Source: Alviniconcha marisindica (Eukaryota > Mollusca > Gastropoda > Provannidae). From it: DNA of 64,000 nucleotides. How positions within the stretch are numbered: the first letter of the stretch is position 1; every line of letters begins with the position of its first letter. A program made the position numbers and the translations under genes. Positions 51,414 through 61,405 of the stretch are shown here, in pieces. Under the pieces are notes generated by a model that had not been told where the DNA came from, searched no databases, and was given only the letters and a program-made list of their open reading frames with translations. Where the stretch lies: contig JABMCL010000658.1 in the NCBI GenBank assembly GCA_018857735.1, forward strand, positions 307,501 through 371,500, written 5' to 3'.

Positions 51414-52620
51414 GCTCTTCCCCTCTAGGGCCGCAGTAAGCTGCTTTGTACTCACATCAAGTAATCAACAAAACCACAACGCCTGCCACCTTGACACCAC
51501 CACCACAGATAGCTAGCTGCAAAACGCACGTTGTCTGATGCCAGCACATGTGCGAAGGAAAATTGCTCCTTTCCAATCGATTACCACTAGCCCCGATGGC
51601 CGGCTGGCATGACTGTCCGGCCTGCCGCCTGGGAAGGATTCATTGCCATTCAGCACGCGAATGTCAGGAGACGGTGCCAGACTCAGCACCAAGCGTCAGT
51701 TAAATATTTAATACAAAGTGCTACTTAATGCCCATTAATAGTGTCATGCAAAGCACCTACATGAATATTTGATGCTGCCTCACTAAGACATCGCCTCTAA
51801 TAAAAAAAAAAGAAGAAGAAAATCTCACATTTTGGTTGTCTTCAAGAATACGACGAACTGGTTGAAATCGGGTAAAACCTGTGCAGGCACCAGTCTCCGA
51901 ATCTCAAGTTTCACATTGTCAGCCGTAGAAAGATAAATCTGTACATATTTCCAGACACAAAAACAGTGTAGTTTTCATCACAACGCACACACTACCAGAA
52001 CCCGCTGCCGAATGATGCTGTCGAGACAGCGCTTCGGCACTATCTTCCCTACACAGACTGATCGGCGAGGAACCGTCTGCTACTCCTCGGCCGCCTAGGG
52101 GCCATTCAGACGAAATCTGGGCCGATCGCCCATCAAGGCGAAATATAGCCGCCGATGCATCGGAATCACGCCTTCCCACTGTAGAAAAGCAACTATGCAC
52201 GCCGCCATTCGAAACTATCAGGCGAGTCCATAATTAGTGAATGCTGCTTCCGCAGGATTCTCAGCTGAGCAACCGTTTCTCATCTTGGGTGCCTGCAGCA
52301 GACCACATGGGGTCAGCAAAGTGAAAGCCGAACTTTTTTCTGGATGGATATATTTACAGCCTCATTTTCACCTCCGCAGCAGTGCGTTCATGTTGAATAC
52401 CCTGCCAACTTGTAAATTAGAAATCGAACACGATCACAACGTTGCGAGGGGCCAAGAAACACTAGCAATGCTAATTTGACATATGACAAATCGTTCGCAG
52501 TGACCTCCATGTTGAATACGATTAGCGCCAAATCGATAATTCCACAGCTGATTGGTCAATGCTCTAGAAGCGTCATCTGGCAGTCGCAGACAGAACTAAA
52601 ATGGTAAATAAAAGGGGAAG
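51414..52620 (-). promoter_or_regulatory. Probable RGS7 5' leader and promoter region
   Basis: Sequence upstream of the RGS7 start codon. It is richer in C+G than the surrounding introns and largely free of simple repeats. On the minus strand a TTTTGCAG at about 51517-51524 could be the acceptor of a leader exon (51414-51516) that joins a non-coding first exon upstream. At 52206-52208 the minus strand reads AATGGCGGCG, a YY1-type core-promoter motif, which also opens a 37-codon ORF (52095-52208). No TATA box is evident. The start site and leader splicing are inference; cDNA or CAGE data would fix them. Confidence 0.4.
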
Positions 52621-54259
52621 TAATAGGTCTTCCCGAGGTATGCATTGAAAGAAGAAGTTACGTCCCATCATCTTCGGTGTTACATCTGCATCTGGCGAAT
52701 TTCATAACACTGTGAACTCTGATACACTTCGTTGAATGACACTTGATGGAATCAACATTTTACCCGAGTCAAGACAACATACCTCCTTGAAAATCAATTT
52801 GTTCACTTAGCAAATTTTACGAAAATGTCACAGAGGAATCAAAAGCGAGACCATTTTCAAATGTGTCACTCAATCGACACTCATCTGTTGAACTGAAAAG
52901 CATTTTTTGAAAGACTACGGTGCACTCAAGATATAAAACCTCAAGAAAAAAAAGTTCTGTATGTCCAGTTTGCGCTATCCAACACAGTGGAACATTAAAC
53001 TTGAGTGTTGCGCTTGTGTTTTAGTGGCTTGATACTACCACTTATTCTGTAGGTTATTCAGTTAGTAGTTTATATCATTTCATCCGATGCCACATCTAGT
53101 GCATTTTGCTTTCAGCATTATAAAGTATAGTCCACAGTCTCCAAGACCAATAACCAAAGCAGGATACGCAGACAATTTTCATTGTTTACTTGTCAATCCA
53201 TCGGTTCGCCCCCAAAATGTGCAAATGTTTTGTGTTGCCCAAAGTCAGTGGTCTTTTTAACCTTTTGTGTTTGGACCCAAAATGTTTCAGTTAAATTACA
53301 TCCAAAGTTACACCAAATATACGCATGTGTGTACGAATGCATGTTTGTGTGCAAACATGTGTGCACATGAATTCATGTGTGCATGCATACATGTGTGTGT
53401 ATAAATGCATATGTGCATATGAATGCATGTGTGTGTGCATGCATGTGTGTGTGCATGCATGTGTGTGTGCATGCATGTGTGTGTATGAATGCATGTACAT
53501 GTGCAAGCATGTGTGGGTGGGTGCGGGTGAGAGACAGACATAGAGAAACAAAAAAAGAATGTAAGAACCATTTATAATTAATTTTCTTACCAGCATATAG
53601 TACCCACAATCATTGAAGCACACGCAAACACAGACACTCCAGTACACAAATACAGTGCATTTCCTAACAGAATGAACACAAATTTGTCACCAGTGTTCCA
53701 TGATCCAAACATGCTGAGACAATATTATTTCTCAATGTTCATTCTCTGCAAGCTTTGCAAATTACAAACATACAGTAAGTGGGTCAAACTAAATCGGGGA
53801 ATGTACACTGACATTTTGCTAACCAGACCTTTACCATAAAAGTAAATCTTTAAAAGACAAAACCGAAAGATTCCCAGGAATCCCCATACAACTGCCTGTC
53901 CAAAGCAAATGCAGACCACCTTCAAGTTGTAACACACATGATTATGTATGTCAGGTAAAACAAGACTGATGTCAAATATAGACTAGAAGTAAGAACAAGT
54001 TTTCTTTAAAAATCTGAAACAGTCTTTCAAAGACCTGCCTTAAAATATGTAGCATCTGAGCAAACACCCACAACATGAAAGTTTTTGGTTGAGGTATAAA
54101 AAGCACAGTTCCCCCCCCCCCCCCCCCCATCCCACTGAAAATGTGCAAGTTCACATGCACTTACACAAATGTACACACATGCATGCTTCCTCACACCTAT
54201 CTTTTTTATAATGCAAGACACATGTACTGGCTATTTATAATGCTAAAACATACAGTCAG
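52621..54259. other. Intergenic stretch between RGS7 promoter and THADA stop
   Basis: No coding exon recognised. The right part (from 54259 leftwards) must hold the THADA 3' UTR. I see no AATAAA on the minus strand close to the stop; TATAAA-like variants near 54210 and 54236 are weak candidates. It contains a TG/CATGCA-type microsatellite (53322-53520) and a poly-C run (54111-54128). Confidence 0.4.
53322..53520. repeat. Degenerate TGTGTGCATGCA microsatellite
   Basis: 12-bp-like units of TGTGTGCATGCA and variants (ATGAATGCATGTG). Confidence 0.9.
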
Positions 54260-54796
54260 TCACAAGTTGTCGACTAGAAAGCCAAGCAGAAGATTACAGC
54301 TGGGATGTCTGTTCACCTGGAACTTGACATAGCTCGTCATCTTCTCGTGTGCTGCCTTTAGACTTGTACCTGAGACTGGCAACAAGCGTGAAAGAGTCTG
54401 TAAGCTGCGAGCCACCAGGGCAAACTTGATCAGCAGCACAGTACAATCACAGTAAACGGAACTCTTCAAAAACAAATGCTCCAGAGAATTGGTCTCAGTT
54501 CCAGGAAGGCCTGCTTCCGTCTCTGTCAAACTCAAAATGATCTGAACAACATGTATCAGCTCTTCATCGTCTGCTTTGGCTGCTTGGAAATGGTGGATGA
54601 GGAAGCTGGGGTCACCCTGAGGCAGGAGCTGGACTTGGGAGGGGAAGTGGCCTTCCCTGGTGGCGCTGTTTTGAGAATTGTGTCTGCTCTGGGTGTTCAA
54701 GATCCCTTCCAGACTTTCAGACGTGACTCTCGCCAAGGCGACGCTGTCCTGGAAGGTGTTCAGCTCCCCTTTGTCAAACAGTCTCTCCATCCCATT
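54260..54796 (-). CDS. THADA: THADA-family protein, last coding exon with stop
   Basis: Terminal exon: acceptor CTCAAG, then 178 codons in phase 0 to a TGA at 54260-54262. It opens NGMERLFDKGELNTFQDSVA; an (L/V)F-(D/E)-KGE-x-N block near the C-terminus is a feature of THADA/Trm732 proteins. The rest is mostly amphipathic helix (for example ELIHVVQIILSLTETEAG and CTVLLIKFALVARSLQTL), with a less conserved QNSATREGHFPSQVQLLPQG linker. THADA is a large armadillo-like scaffold. Its yeast counterpart Trm732 works with Trm7/FTSJ1 in 2'-O-methylation of tRNA position 32, and fly THADA binds SERCA. A plus-strand ORF over the same bases is a shadow. Confidence 0.85.
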   Translation of the reverse strand, partial: NGMERLFDKGELNTFQDSVALARVTSESLEGILNTQSRHNSQNSATREGHFPSQVQLLPQGDPSFLIHHFQAAKADDEELIHVVQIILSLTETEAGLPGTETNSLEHLFLKSSVYCDCTVLLIKFALVARSLQTLSRLLPVSGTSLKAAHEKMTSYVKFQVNRHPSCNLLLGFLVDNL

Positions 54797-56243
54797 CTTG
54801 AGGAGAAAAGACACAAAGGAAAAGCATCAGAAAACTGTTTCACCCTCTTGCCATTCAAGGTTGAGGTATATACAGATATTACTGCGCCATCTAACACAAT
54901 TCAGTTTATAGCTCAGTGGGACAGTTCTGGATCTGTCATGTTCCAAATAATCACAACTGCTATATACCCACAAATGCAGTTTAAGAAAACAAAATATGGA
55001 TTTTTTAACTTACTTTGGCAGATGTTTAATCATAGAAAGAATCTAAAGAGCTAAATGTGTGTGTGTGTGTTGGGGGGGGGGGGTGAGTGCATGTATATGT
55101 GCATGCATGCATGCATGTGTGTGTGTGTGCATGCATGTGTGCATATGCATGTGTGTGTGTGTCTGACTATGCTTCTTTTTTTTTCACTGAATAAAATTCA
55201 GTACTGCTAAGGCTTCATTACAACAATTTCTTTACAGTAAGCTGGGATGGTATTAATGACAAATAAAACAGCTGTGAGAGAGAAAAGATTAGAGAGAAAA
55301 CCAGGCAAAGCATTGCTAGGCTATCATGTGACCCAGTGAAGGCTAGGAAACCTTTGACAGACTTAGGTTAAACATCTAGTCCTATATGAATATGTATGAA
55401 GAGCACTAATTAAATTAGCCCCACTAATCATGTTTTATCTTCTAAGTGATGACAACACTGAAAAAAAATGGCACGTGTGAAGGGCTATCTGAATGGCCTT
55501 AATGCATTTAAAGTTACAGACTCTTTTTTTCTATGTTTAAGCAGCCTAAACACAGTATAAAAATGGTGGCTCTGATGCTGCTGTTATTTACAGCAGCTAC
55601 TACTGAAGAAAAGCAAGCCCTGTATGGACGTTCAACACCATCCCACATACCAAAGAAAACTAAATTATTCAAGAAAATGTTTGGATTCATACATCAAGAA
55701 ACATAATAATCTTCACAGACAGTGATGAGCAGACAGGAAAATCTCGAATGGGAAAGGGCCATTGGGTCACTGACAATGGGAAAAGGTCCTTGGGTCATTG
55801 ACATCTGCTACAATCTCAATGAACTTTGAATCTGAAACTGACAAGGCTGTTGTCACACAGTGTCCAATCAGTTTTGAGTTTTCGATGTCACGTGCATTGC
55901 ATTGTTGGTTAAACAAGGGACCTTCCCAGTCTAATTTTTTTCAAATAATAATAATAATCATAATAATAACAGACAGAAAGTGCCATTCTCTAACACCAGT
56001 TAAACTCATTGCGCTGTATAAACAACTTGACAAAAAACCCATTTACATACATTTCAATAAACAGAACCTTACGTATAGTACTCTACCATAAACGTAATCA
56101 CCTAGCTAACAATAAAATAAAAATAGCTAAAAATGATCACAAGCCAAAAGCTATTTTCTAATGCTATTGACCACTCACACATATATGTGAAAGGAAACCC
56201 AGGCTTACGGACTCTGGTGCTAGCATGGAGAAATGATACTGAC
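54797..56243. other. THADA last intron
   Basis: No exon seen. Holds a TG/CATGCA microsatellite (55051-55160) and an ATT/AAT tract (55935-55967). Confidence 0.65.
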
Positions 56244-56374
56244 CTCTACACTGGAACTTTGGGGTGTCATCCAGGAGAGAGCAGTGGTCAGGCAGTGGAC
56301 GGCACTGGTGCCAGCGTGGAGGGAAAACATGGTGCCAATCAGCTGGAACAGTGCCTGCTCCGGGTGGCTGCCAC
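56244..56374 (-). CDS. THADA: THADA-family protein, penultimate exon
   Basis: Acceptor TGTTTCAG after a good pyrimidine tract, 131 bases entering in phase 1 and leaving in phase 0, donor GTCAGT. The peptide includes GGSHPEQALFQLIGTMFSLH followed by AGTSAVHCLTTALSWMTPQ, helical and consistent with the armadillo-like C-terminal region. It joins the exons on both sides in frame. The intron to the last exon is about 1.4 kb. Confidence 0.85.
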
Positions 56375-56438
56375 CTGAAACAAAGACAGACACTCAGCTG
56401 ACATTCCAAGATCTCCATGAACAAGCACTATGACACCT

Positions 56439-56523
56439 GTGTGTGTGTGTGTGTGTTGTGTGTCTGTGTGTGAAGGGTGGTGGGGTGGTGGTGGTGTGTT
56501 TTGTGTTGTGTTGTGATGTGTGT

Positions 56524-56564
<41 letters not shown>

Positions 56565-56590
56565 TGTGTGTGTGTCTGCGTCTGTGCATG
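56439..56590. repeat. (GT)n broken microsatellite
   Basis: GT-rich tract with GTTGTG and GGTGG breaks in a THADA intron. Confidence 0.9.
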
Positions 56591-56798
56591 CACGTGTATC
56601 AAATGATGATTCTGTAATGTATCAAATGATTTTGTAATGCACATGATTCTTTTTTGACAAATAACAAAGTGTCTACAGGCAGTTCACGGTTAGGCTATGA
56701 GTACACTGACCAATGGCTGCTTGTGATAAATTCAGATTTGAAATGTACTCTTCATTATGTGCAGTCTGCCACAGACCTTTGTGTGGCCACAGACTCAC

Positions 56799-56912
56799 CC
56801 ATCCCAGAGGAACACAGCTTGCCCGAAATAGAGGCAACAACATCCTTGACCTCCAGGTCATCAGCTTGTAGCAAGGTCACCAGCAAAGTCCAAAAATCAA
56901 ACACCAGTCGTC
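56799..56912 (-). CDS. THADA: THADA-family protein, coding exon
   Basis: Acceptor CAAACCAG, 114 bases entering and leaving in phase 1, strong donor GTGAGT. It reads RLVFDFWTLLVTLLQADDLE then VKDVVASISGKLCSSGM. The (W/F)xxLLxLLQxxDxxVKD pattern is typical of the HEAT/ARM helices late in THADA. The other frames of this segment contain stops. Confidence 0.87.
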
Positions 56913-57380
56913 CTGGTTTGAAAAAAAGAAGGAAAAAAAGAAGAAGAAAGACTGTCAGTCTGAAATCACATTATGTGATCAACCTGGCATCCTGCTGCAT
57001 ATCCATTCTTCATGTCTTGTCATAACAAACAGAAGACGTTTATATATATGAACAAAAAAGACCCTGCAGTTTTACCCTTTGTAAGTATGGGAGTTCAATC
57101 AATAGGGTAGTCAACAACTTTGTAGCAAAGCATAATTACTCTTCAACAGCGACCCTGAAAAACCAACAACTGAACAAGATACACTTTTTCTGATACTGTG
57201 CTCCAAGTTCCAAGTATCACATTACCCTGTCCTTCACCCGTCCACTTTTTCACACAGTTGGTGCTTACATTTATTCAGTTGTACCAAAACTTTGGTTTTG
57301 TGCCCAAACGTGTCCCCCTATTTCTCCATGAAACGTCTCGCTTCAGTTCAAACAGTTTGAAACATAAAACATCCACCAAC

Positions 57381-57546
57381 CAAGACATCGATCTGTGTCC
57401 ACCAACATCTGGATGGCATTGTCCCCAAGGACATGAGCGCAGCTGAGGTGAAGGTCATCTGGCTGCTCGCCCTCACAGCTGGTAGCTAAGATGCTGCTCC
57501 ATTCCCGCAACAACTGTAGCACCTTGCCACCAGAATCTGCTTTCGT
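57381..57546 (-). CDS. THADA: THADA-family protein, coding exon
   Basis: Acceptor GGTTGCAG, 166 bases entering in phase 0 and leaving in phase 1 at donor GTTGGT. Peptide: TKADSGGKVLQLLREWSSIL ... LHLSCAHVLGDNAIQMLVDT DRCLG. The LR(L)xxAxVLxxNxxxLL-type helix is characteristic of the family. A closer-in donor (GTGGAC, ending the exon at 57403) would leave in phase 0 and break the frame of the next exon, so the downstream donor was chosen. Confidence 0.82.
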
Positions 57547-57644
57547 CTGCAACCGTCAGTCAATCATTTAATCATACTGTGATATGATGAGGATAAGGAT
57601 GTCCATTTATGCAGCATGCCCTCGTCCACTGAATGATCCGTGAC

Positions 57645-57760
57645 AACCTTTTCGTGTGTTTTTATCCTATTTGTGCTTGTGTTTTGGGTTTTACACAAGC
57701 ACAAATAGGATAAAAACACAAGACACAAGCACAAATAGGATAAAAACACACAAAAGGTTC
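57645..57760. repeat. Inverted repeat with duplicated right arm
   Basis: The left arm 57645-57682 (core GTGTTTTTATCCTATTTGTG) pairs with 57723-57760 over about 38 bases with one mismatch. A second partial right arm (CACAAGCACAAATAGGATAA) lies at 57694-57718. Confidence 0.92.
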
Positions 57761-58089
57761 AAAAAGAATCCATATTTTAATTCAACAATAAAAAATAAAA
57801 GTGCAAATTTTGAGTGAAAAGACCTTTTTCAAGCAGCAAACAGACAGATAATGAATGACACAAGCAAATGATATGACAGGAATAAACTTGGATCTACGTA
57901 GCCTTCAAGAGCTACGGTGGAAAAAAATTGGGGGGGAGACTGCAAGCATGAGTCTGAACGTATGTGAACATTTTCATTATTTAACACTTGAAAGATGTCA
58001 CATAAACACAAGACAGGAAGTGAAAACAACAATTATGTAAGTGGGAAAAAGAACAAATACATTACAGAAAGGAAAGAAGAAGAAAAAAG

Positions 58090-58440
58090 GCAAAAAATAC
58101 ATAAGAGGAAAAAGAACATATATGTAACAGGGAAAACAACTACATAAGAGGAAAAACAACAAATACGTAAGCGGAAAAACAACAAATACATAAGAGGGAA
58201 AATAATCAACAAGAGGAAAAACAACACAGACATAAGAGGAAAAACAACAAATACGTAAGAGGAAAAACAACTAATACATAAGAAGAGGAACAACAAATAG
58301 CAAGAGGAAAAACAAGAAAGAGAAAGAACAATAAATATGTAAGAGAAAACAAAAAACACAACAAACAAAACCCCATACATAAGCAGAAAAACAACATATA
58401 CATAAGAAGAACAACACATACATAAGAGGAAGATGGCAAA
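58090..58440. repeat. Minisatellite, about 20-25-bp unit, about 14 copies
   Basis: Units of CATAAGAGGAAAAACAACAAATA with indels, in the THADA intron downstream of exon 58456-58525. Minus-strand ORFs rich in Phe/Cys/Leu here are artefacts. Confidence 0.9.
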
Positions 58441-58455
58441 TCAAGGATTCACTAC

Positions 58456-58525
58456 CTTCAGGTGACTGTAGAGTGCCGGGAACAGACGCCCTGAAAACTG
58501 GATCAGGGCTGCTTTCACATCTGCA
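58456..58525 (-). CDS. THADA: THADA-family protein, coding exon
   Basis: Acceptor TTTTCAG, 70 bases entering in phase 2 and leaving in phase 0, donor GTAGTG. It reads SADVKAALIQFSGRLFPALY SHLK. The acceptor lies inside the first unit of a 40-bp tandem array that fills the upstream intron from 58526. The downstream intron holds a separate 25-bp array. Confidence 0.86.
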
Positions 58526-58995
58526 CTGAAAACAATCATCCATAAATAACTTCATAAACTCACACCTCAAAACAATCATCCATAAATAACTTCATAAACT
58601 CACACCTCAAAACAATCATCCATAAATAACTTCATAAACTCACACTTGAAAGCAATCGTCCATAAACAACTTCATAAACTCACACCTCAAAGAAATCATC
58701 CATAAATAACTTCATAAGCTCACACCTCAAAACAATCATCCATAAATAACTTCATAAACTAACACCTGATAACAATCTTCCACAAAGAACTTCATAAACT
58801 CACACCTGAAAGCAATCATCCATAAATAACTTCATAAACTCACACCTGAAAACAATCATCAATAAATAACTTCATAAACTCACATGTGAAAACACTCATC
58901 CAGAAATAATGTCATAAACTCACACCTGAAAACTATCATCCATAAATAACTTCAGAACTCATACCTAAAAACAATCATCCATACATAACTCACAC
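58526..58995. repeat. Minisatellite, 40-bp unit, about 11-12 copies, starting at a splice acceptor
   Basis: Units of AAACAATCATCCATAAATAA / CTTCATAAACTCACACCT. The first unit forms the acceptor of the THADA exon ending at 58525. On the minus strand several units read TTTTCAG directly followed by GTGTGAG. Confidence 0.92.
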
Positions 58996-59171
58996 CTAAA
59001 AACATAAAAAGTAGACAATAAGCAATAAACAAATCAAACAATTAACCATTTTTATCATTTGCATGCTTTCTTCCAGAGTGTCAGTTTATGTTTTCTTTTT
59101 TGTTTACCTGTTTACCTTATAAATGAAATGGAAAAATAAAACCCACCCCCTCCCCTCTTCATCTTACTCAC

Positions 59172-59212
59172 CTTCTTTCCATTTGTAACTTCAACAGCAA
59201 TTGCTCAAACAC
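59172..59212 (-). CDS. THADA: THADA-family protein, 41-base micro-exon
   Basis: Acceptor TTCTTCAG, 41 bases, consensus donor GTGAGT; enters in phase 0, leaves in phase 2. Encodes VFEQLLLKLQMER plus two bases completed by the next exon to Ser. It is short but both splice sites are strong and it joins its neighbours in frame. Confidence 0.8.
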
Positions 59213-59641
59213 CTGAAGAAAAAACAAATCAACAAATCTAGATCACTACCTTCTAACATTCAAAATATTTTCAGGAAAATCATGGTTGTCAACATTACCA
59301 CTGTTTCTAAATGTATAGATTAACAGATGTGGCAGAAACTAAAATGCATTATCTTTTGGAATCTGTTGGCTGAACAAATGTCCAGCTGCTGAAAAGCCAA
59401 TAGGTAAGTCATGTGCATGCTGAAACACCAGCATTCTACCTGCTCCACAACAATCAGTCATCCTTGTAAAAAGCCATGCCGCAAACCTGGTACACCTTAT
59501 AATTTGAACGACTTCAAGACTAGAACTGATGCAGTCCACGAAGTCAAAGTGCAGCCACCAGTGTGGTGGGCAAAACTGAAATTGGATTGAAAAAAAATAA
59601 TTGAAAAAAATAGCATGAAGGGAAATGGCTGTATACACTAC

Positions 59642-59721
59642 CATCTCATCCAACAATGGGTGAACCTCAGGATTGCAGCTCAGGAATGTTAACAAGCAGC
59701 ACAGCGAACCCTCGCTGTTTC
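59642..59721 (-). CDS. THADA: THADA-family protein, coding exon
   Basis: Acceptor CTGGTCCAG, 80 bases entering in phase 1 and leaving in phase 0, donor GTAGTG. Peptide: NSEGSLCCLLTFLSCNPEVH PLLDEM. An alternative acceptor 32 bases upstream would enter in phase 2, which does not fit the preceding exon. Confidence 0.75.
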
Positions 59722-59812
59722 CTGGACCAGGCAGAAAGCAGCCAATTTCCCTCCTGGTCACACCAGGGTGAGCAGTTTTCTTATTTCTTCAACAAAATAC
59801 TCACATTATTAC

Positions 59813-59870
59813 TGTTGTGTTTCTGGTTGATGATGCTGGCAAGAGGAGGCAGGGACAGCAAATGGAAAAC
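59813..59870 (-). CDS. THADA: THADA-family protein, coding exon
   Basis: Acceptor CATACAG, 58 bases entering in phase 0 and leaving in phase 1 at GTAATA. Peptide: VFHLLSLPPLASIINQKHN. A stronger-looking donor GTGAGT eight bases downstream (exon end 59805) would leave in phase 0 and clash with the next exon; the choice rests on phase. Confidence 0.72.
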
Positions 59871-60538
59871 CTGTATGGAGAAGAATTTTTTTAAAGGCAG
59901 GATATAAAATCTATAAAATAAAGAAAACGTTAAAAAAAAACTTTAAAAAAACGTGGGCGACTGTGCATAGGTAGGAATGTAAATTTCAAAATCACAAAAA
60001 AATCATTTAATACACCAGAAGCAAGCATGCAGCTGCCTAAATAGTTGGAGCCCCTCCATGTGCATGTATTAATTAATGTGTGTGCAGGAAACAAGCTGCA
60101 CACACAAAATCTCTCATGGCTTAGGAAGAGAACATTCTTGAATATTAGAATAACCTTGAATATTATTCTAGCACACAACTGATGAACCAGAGACCTATTT
60201 CCATCTTGTTGCAGACATCCTTCTGCCCATTTTTCAAAGTTTGCTTGCCATTCTATCCAGTTCAGATCACACTCGACTTTTAGAACTAAAAAATGGTACC
60301 AATTGCAAGCATGTTTCTACGTCACTAATTACGTCACTGATTGTGTGATCAGGATTCCACAGGTTTCCCAGACTGTTGCTCTAAACTGGGTTGTCATGAC
60401 TCTGTGCCAGAATGTATGGTCAGGAGCAAAAGGTATAAATGCCATCTCGAAATGGATTGAACTTTTGCCTGCAGCAACATATGCGGTCACAATCTCTTTA
60501 CAGCATGAGCAATGCACGTGCAATGAGAGCGTGTGTAC

Positions 60539-60771
60539 CTTGACGACAGTTTCGGCATGTGCATCTTCCTGCAACCCCATGTCAAGCAAGCGGTCCACTA
60601 CAGCGGTCGTCATGGCAGCTCCAATAACCACAGTGTCAGCGCTGCCGCTGCCGCTGCCACCACCTCCACCACCATCACCGTCACCATCAGCTTCCTGCTC
60701 CGCCAGTGCTGTAGTTGTTGCGTCCTCCCTGTCTGGATCTGCCTGGTCACAGTCTAACACCGATCCATGCC
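60539..60771 (-). CDS. THADA: THADA-family protein, coding exon with Gly/Ser linker
   Basis: Acceptor CTTCTTCCAG, 233 bases entering in phase 1 and leaving in phase 0, donor GTACAC. It begins GHGSVLDCDQADPDREDATT, then an acidic stretch EQEADGDGD running into a six-glycine and (GS)3 linker (about residues 35-50 of the exon), then TTAVVDRLLDMGLQEDAHAE TVVK. The low-complexity linker, encoded by GGT/GGC/AGC repeats, is probably lineage-specific and length-variable; the helices after it return to family-like character. Confidence 0.8.
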
Positions 60772-60862
60772 CTGGAAGAAGAGCGGCAGAGTATGAAAGA
60801 GAATTCATCCTCTTGCTGTAGCGATAACAATACATGTTGGCATGACTGGAAGAAGTCATCAC

Positions 60863-60929
60863 CTATTGATTCAGAAACGTTGGGCTCTTCGTGAATATGA
60901 TTGCTGACGTGGTCTTGACACAGCAGCGT
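60863..60929 (-). CDS. THADA: THADA-family protein, coding exon with uncertain 5' edge
   Basis: The 3' end is firm: ...HIHEEPNVSESI then donor GTGATG in phase 1, matching the next exon. The 5' end is not. The nearest acceptor (CTGCTGAAG) gives TLLCQDHVSNHIHEEP in phase 0, but the previous exon appears to end in phase 1. In frame upstream one reads HGHLFVSKPFLLK before a stop. This upstream sequence is itself the 46-bp unit repeated about six times at 60915-61210, so the original acceptor may have been duplicated. Either a further small exon exists between 60930 and 62457 or the local structure has changed. Confidence 0.6.
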
Positions 60930-61210
60930 CTTCAGCAGGAAAGGTTTGGACACAAACAGATGACCATGGAAGTGCCTTCAGCAGGAAAGGTTTGGACACA
61001 AACAGATGACCATGGCAGTGTCTTCAGCAGGAAAGGTTTGGACACAAACAGATGACCATGGCAGTGTCTTCAGCAGGAAAGGTTTGGACACAAACAGATG
61101 ACCATGGCAGTGTCTTCAGTAGGAAAGGTATGGACACAAACAGATGACTATGGCAGTGTCTTCAGTAGGAAAGGTATGGACACAAACAGATGACCACGGC
61201 AGTGTCTTCA
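60915..61210. repeat. Minisatellite, 46-bp unit, about 6 copies, overlapping a THADA exon
   Basis: Units of GTGTCTTCAGCAGGAAAGGT / TTGGACACAAACAGATGACC ATG; the copies near 61120-61200 carry GTAGGAAAGGTATGG variants. The first unit overlaps the exon at 60863-60929. Confidence 0.93.
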
Positions 61211-61405
61211 ATCAAAGCAATGGACCAAAACTGGCTAAAATATGCAAAATTCTGAAGAAAAAAAACTGAGGGTATCCAAACTGTAATCAAAGAACACGTT
61301 GGAAATGGTATGATTTCAAGCACATTTTGGAAACATAACACATAAAAACAGTTTCAAAAAGTGTTCACAAATCTAGCTGACCATAAAGTTTGCATTTTTT
61401 CAGTG

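Noticed and set aside
54476..55054. Plus-strand ORF of 192 codons
   Set aside because: Antisense shadow of the THADA terminal exon, which has splice and family support.
57403..57546. THADA exon ending at donor GTGGAC (57403)
   Set aside because: It would leave in phase 0 whereas the next exon needs phase 1; the donor at 57381 keeps the frame.
58033..58579. Phe/Cys/Leu-rich minus-strand ORFs resembling membrane proteins
   Set aside because: Translations of the 25-bp minisatellite; the real exon here is 58456-58525 in a different frame.
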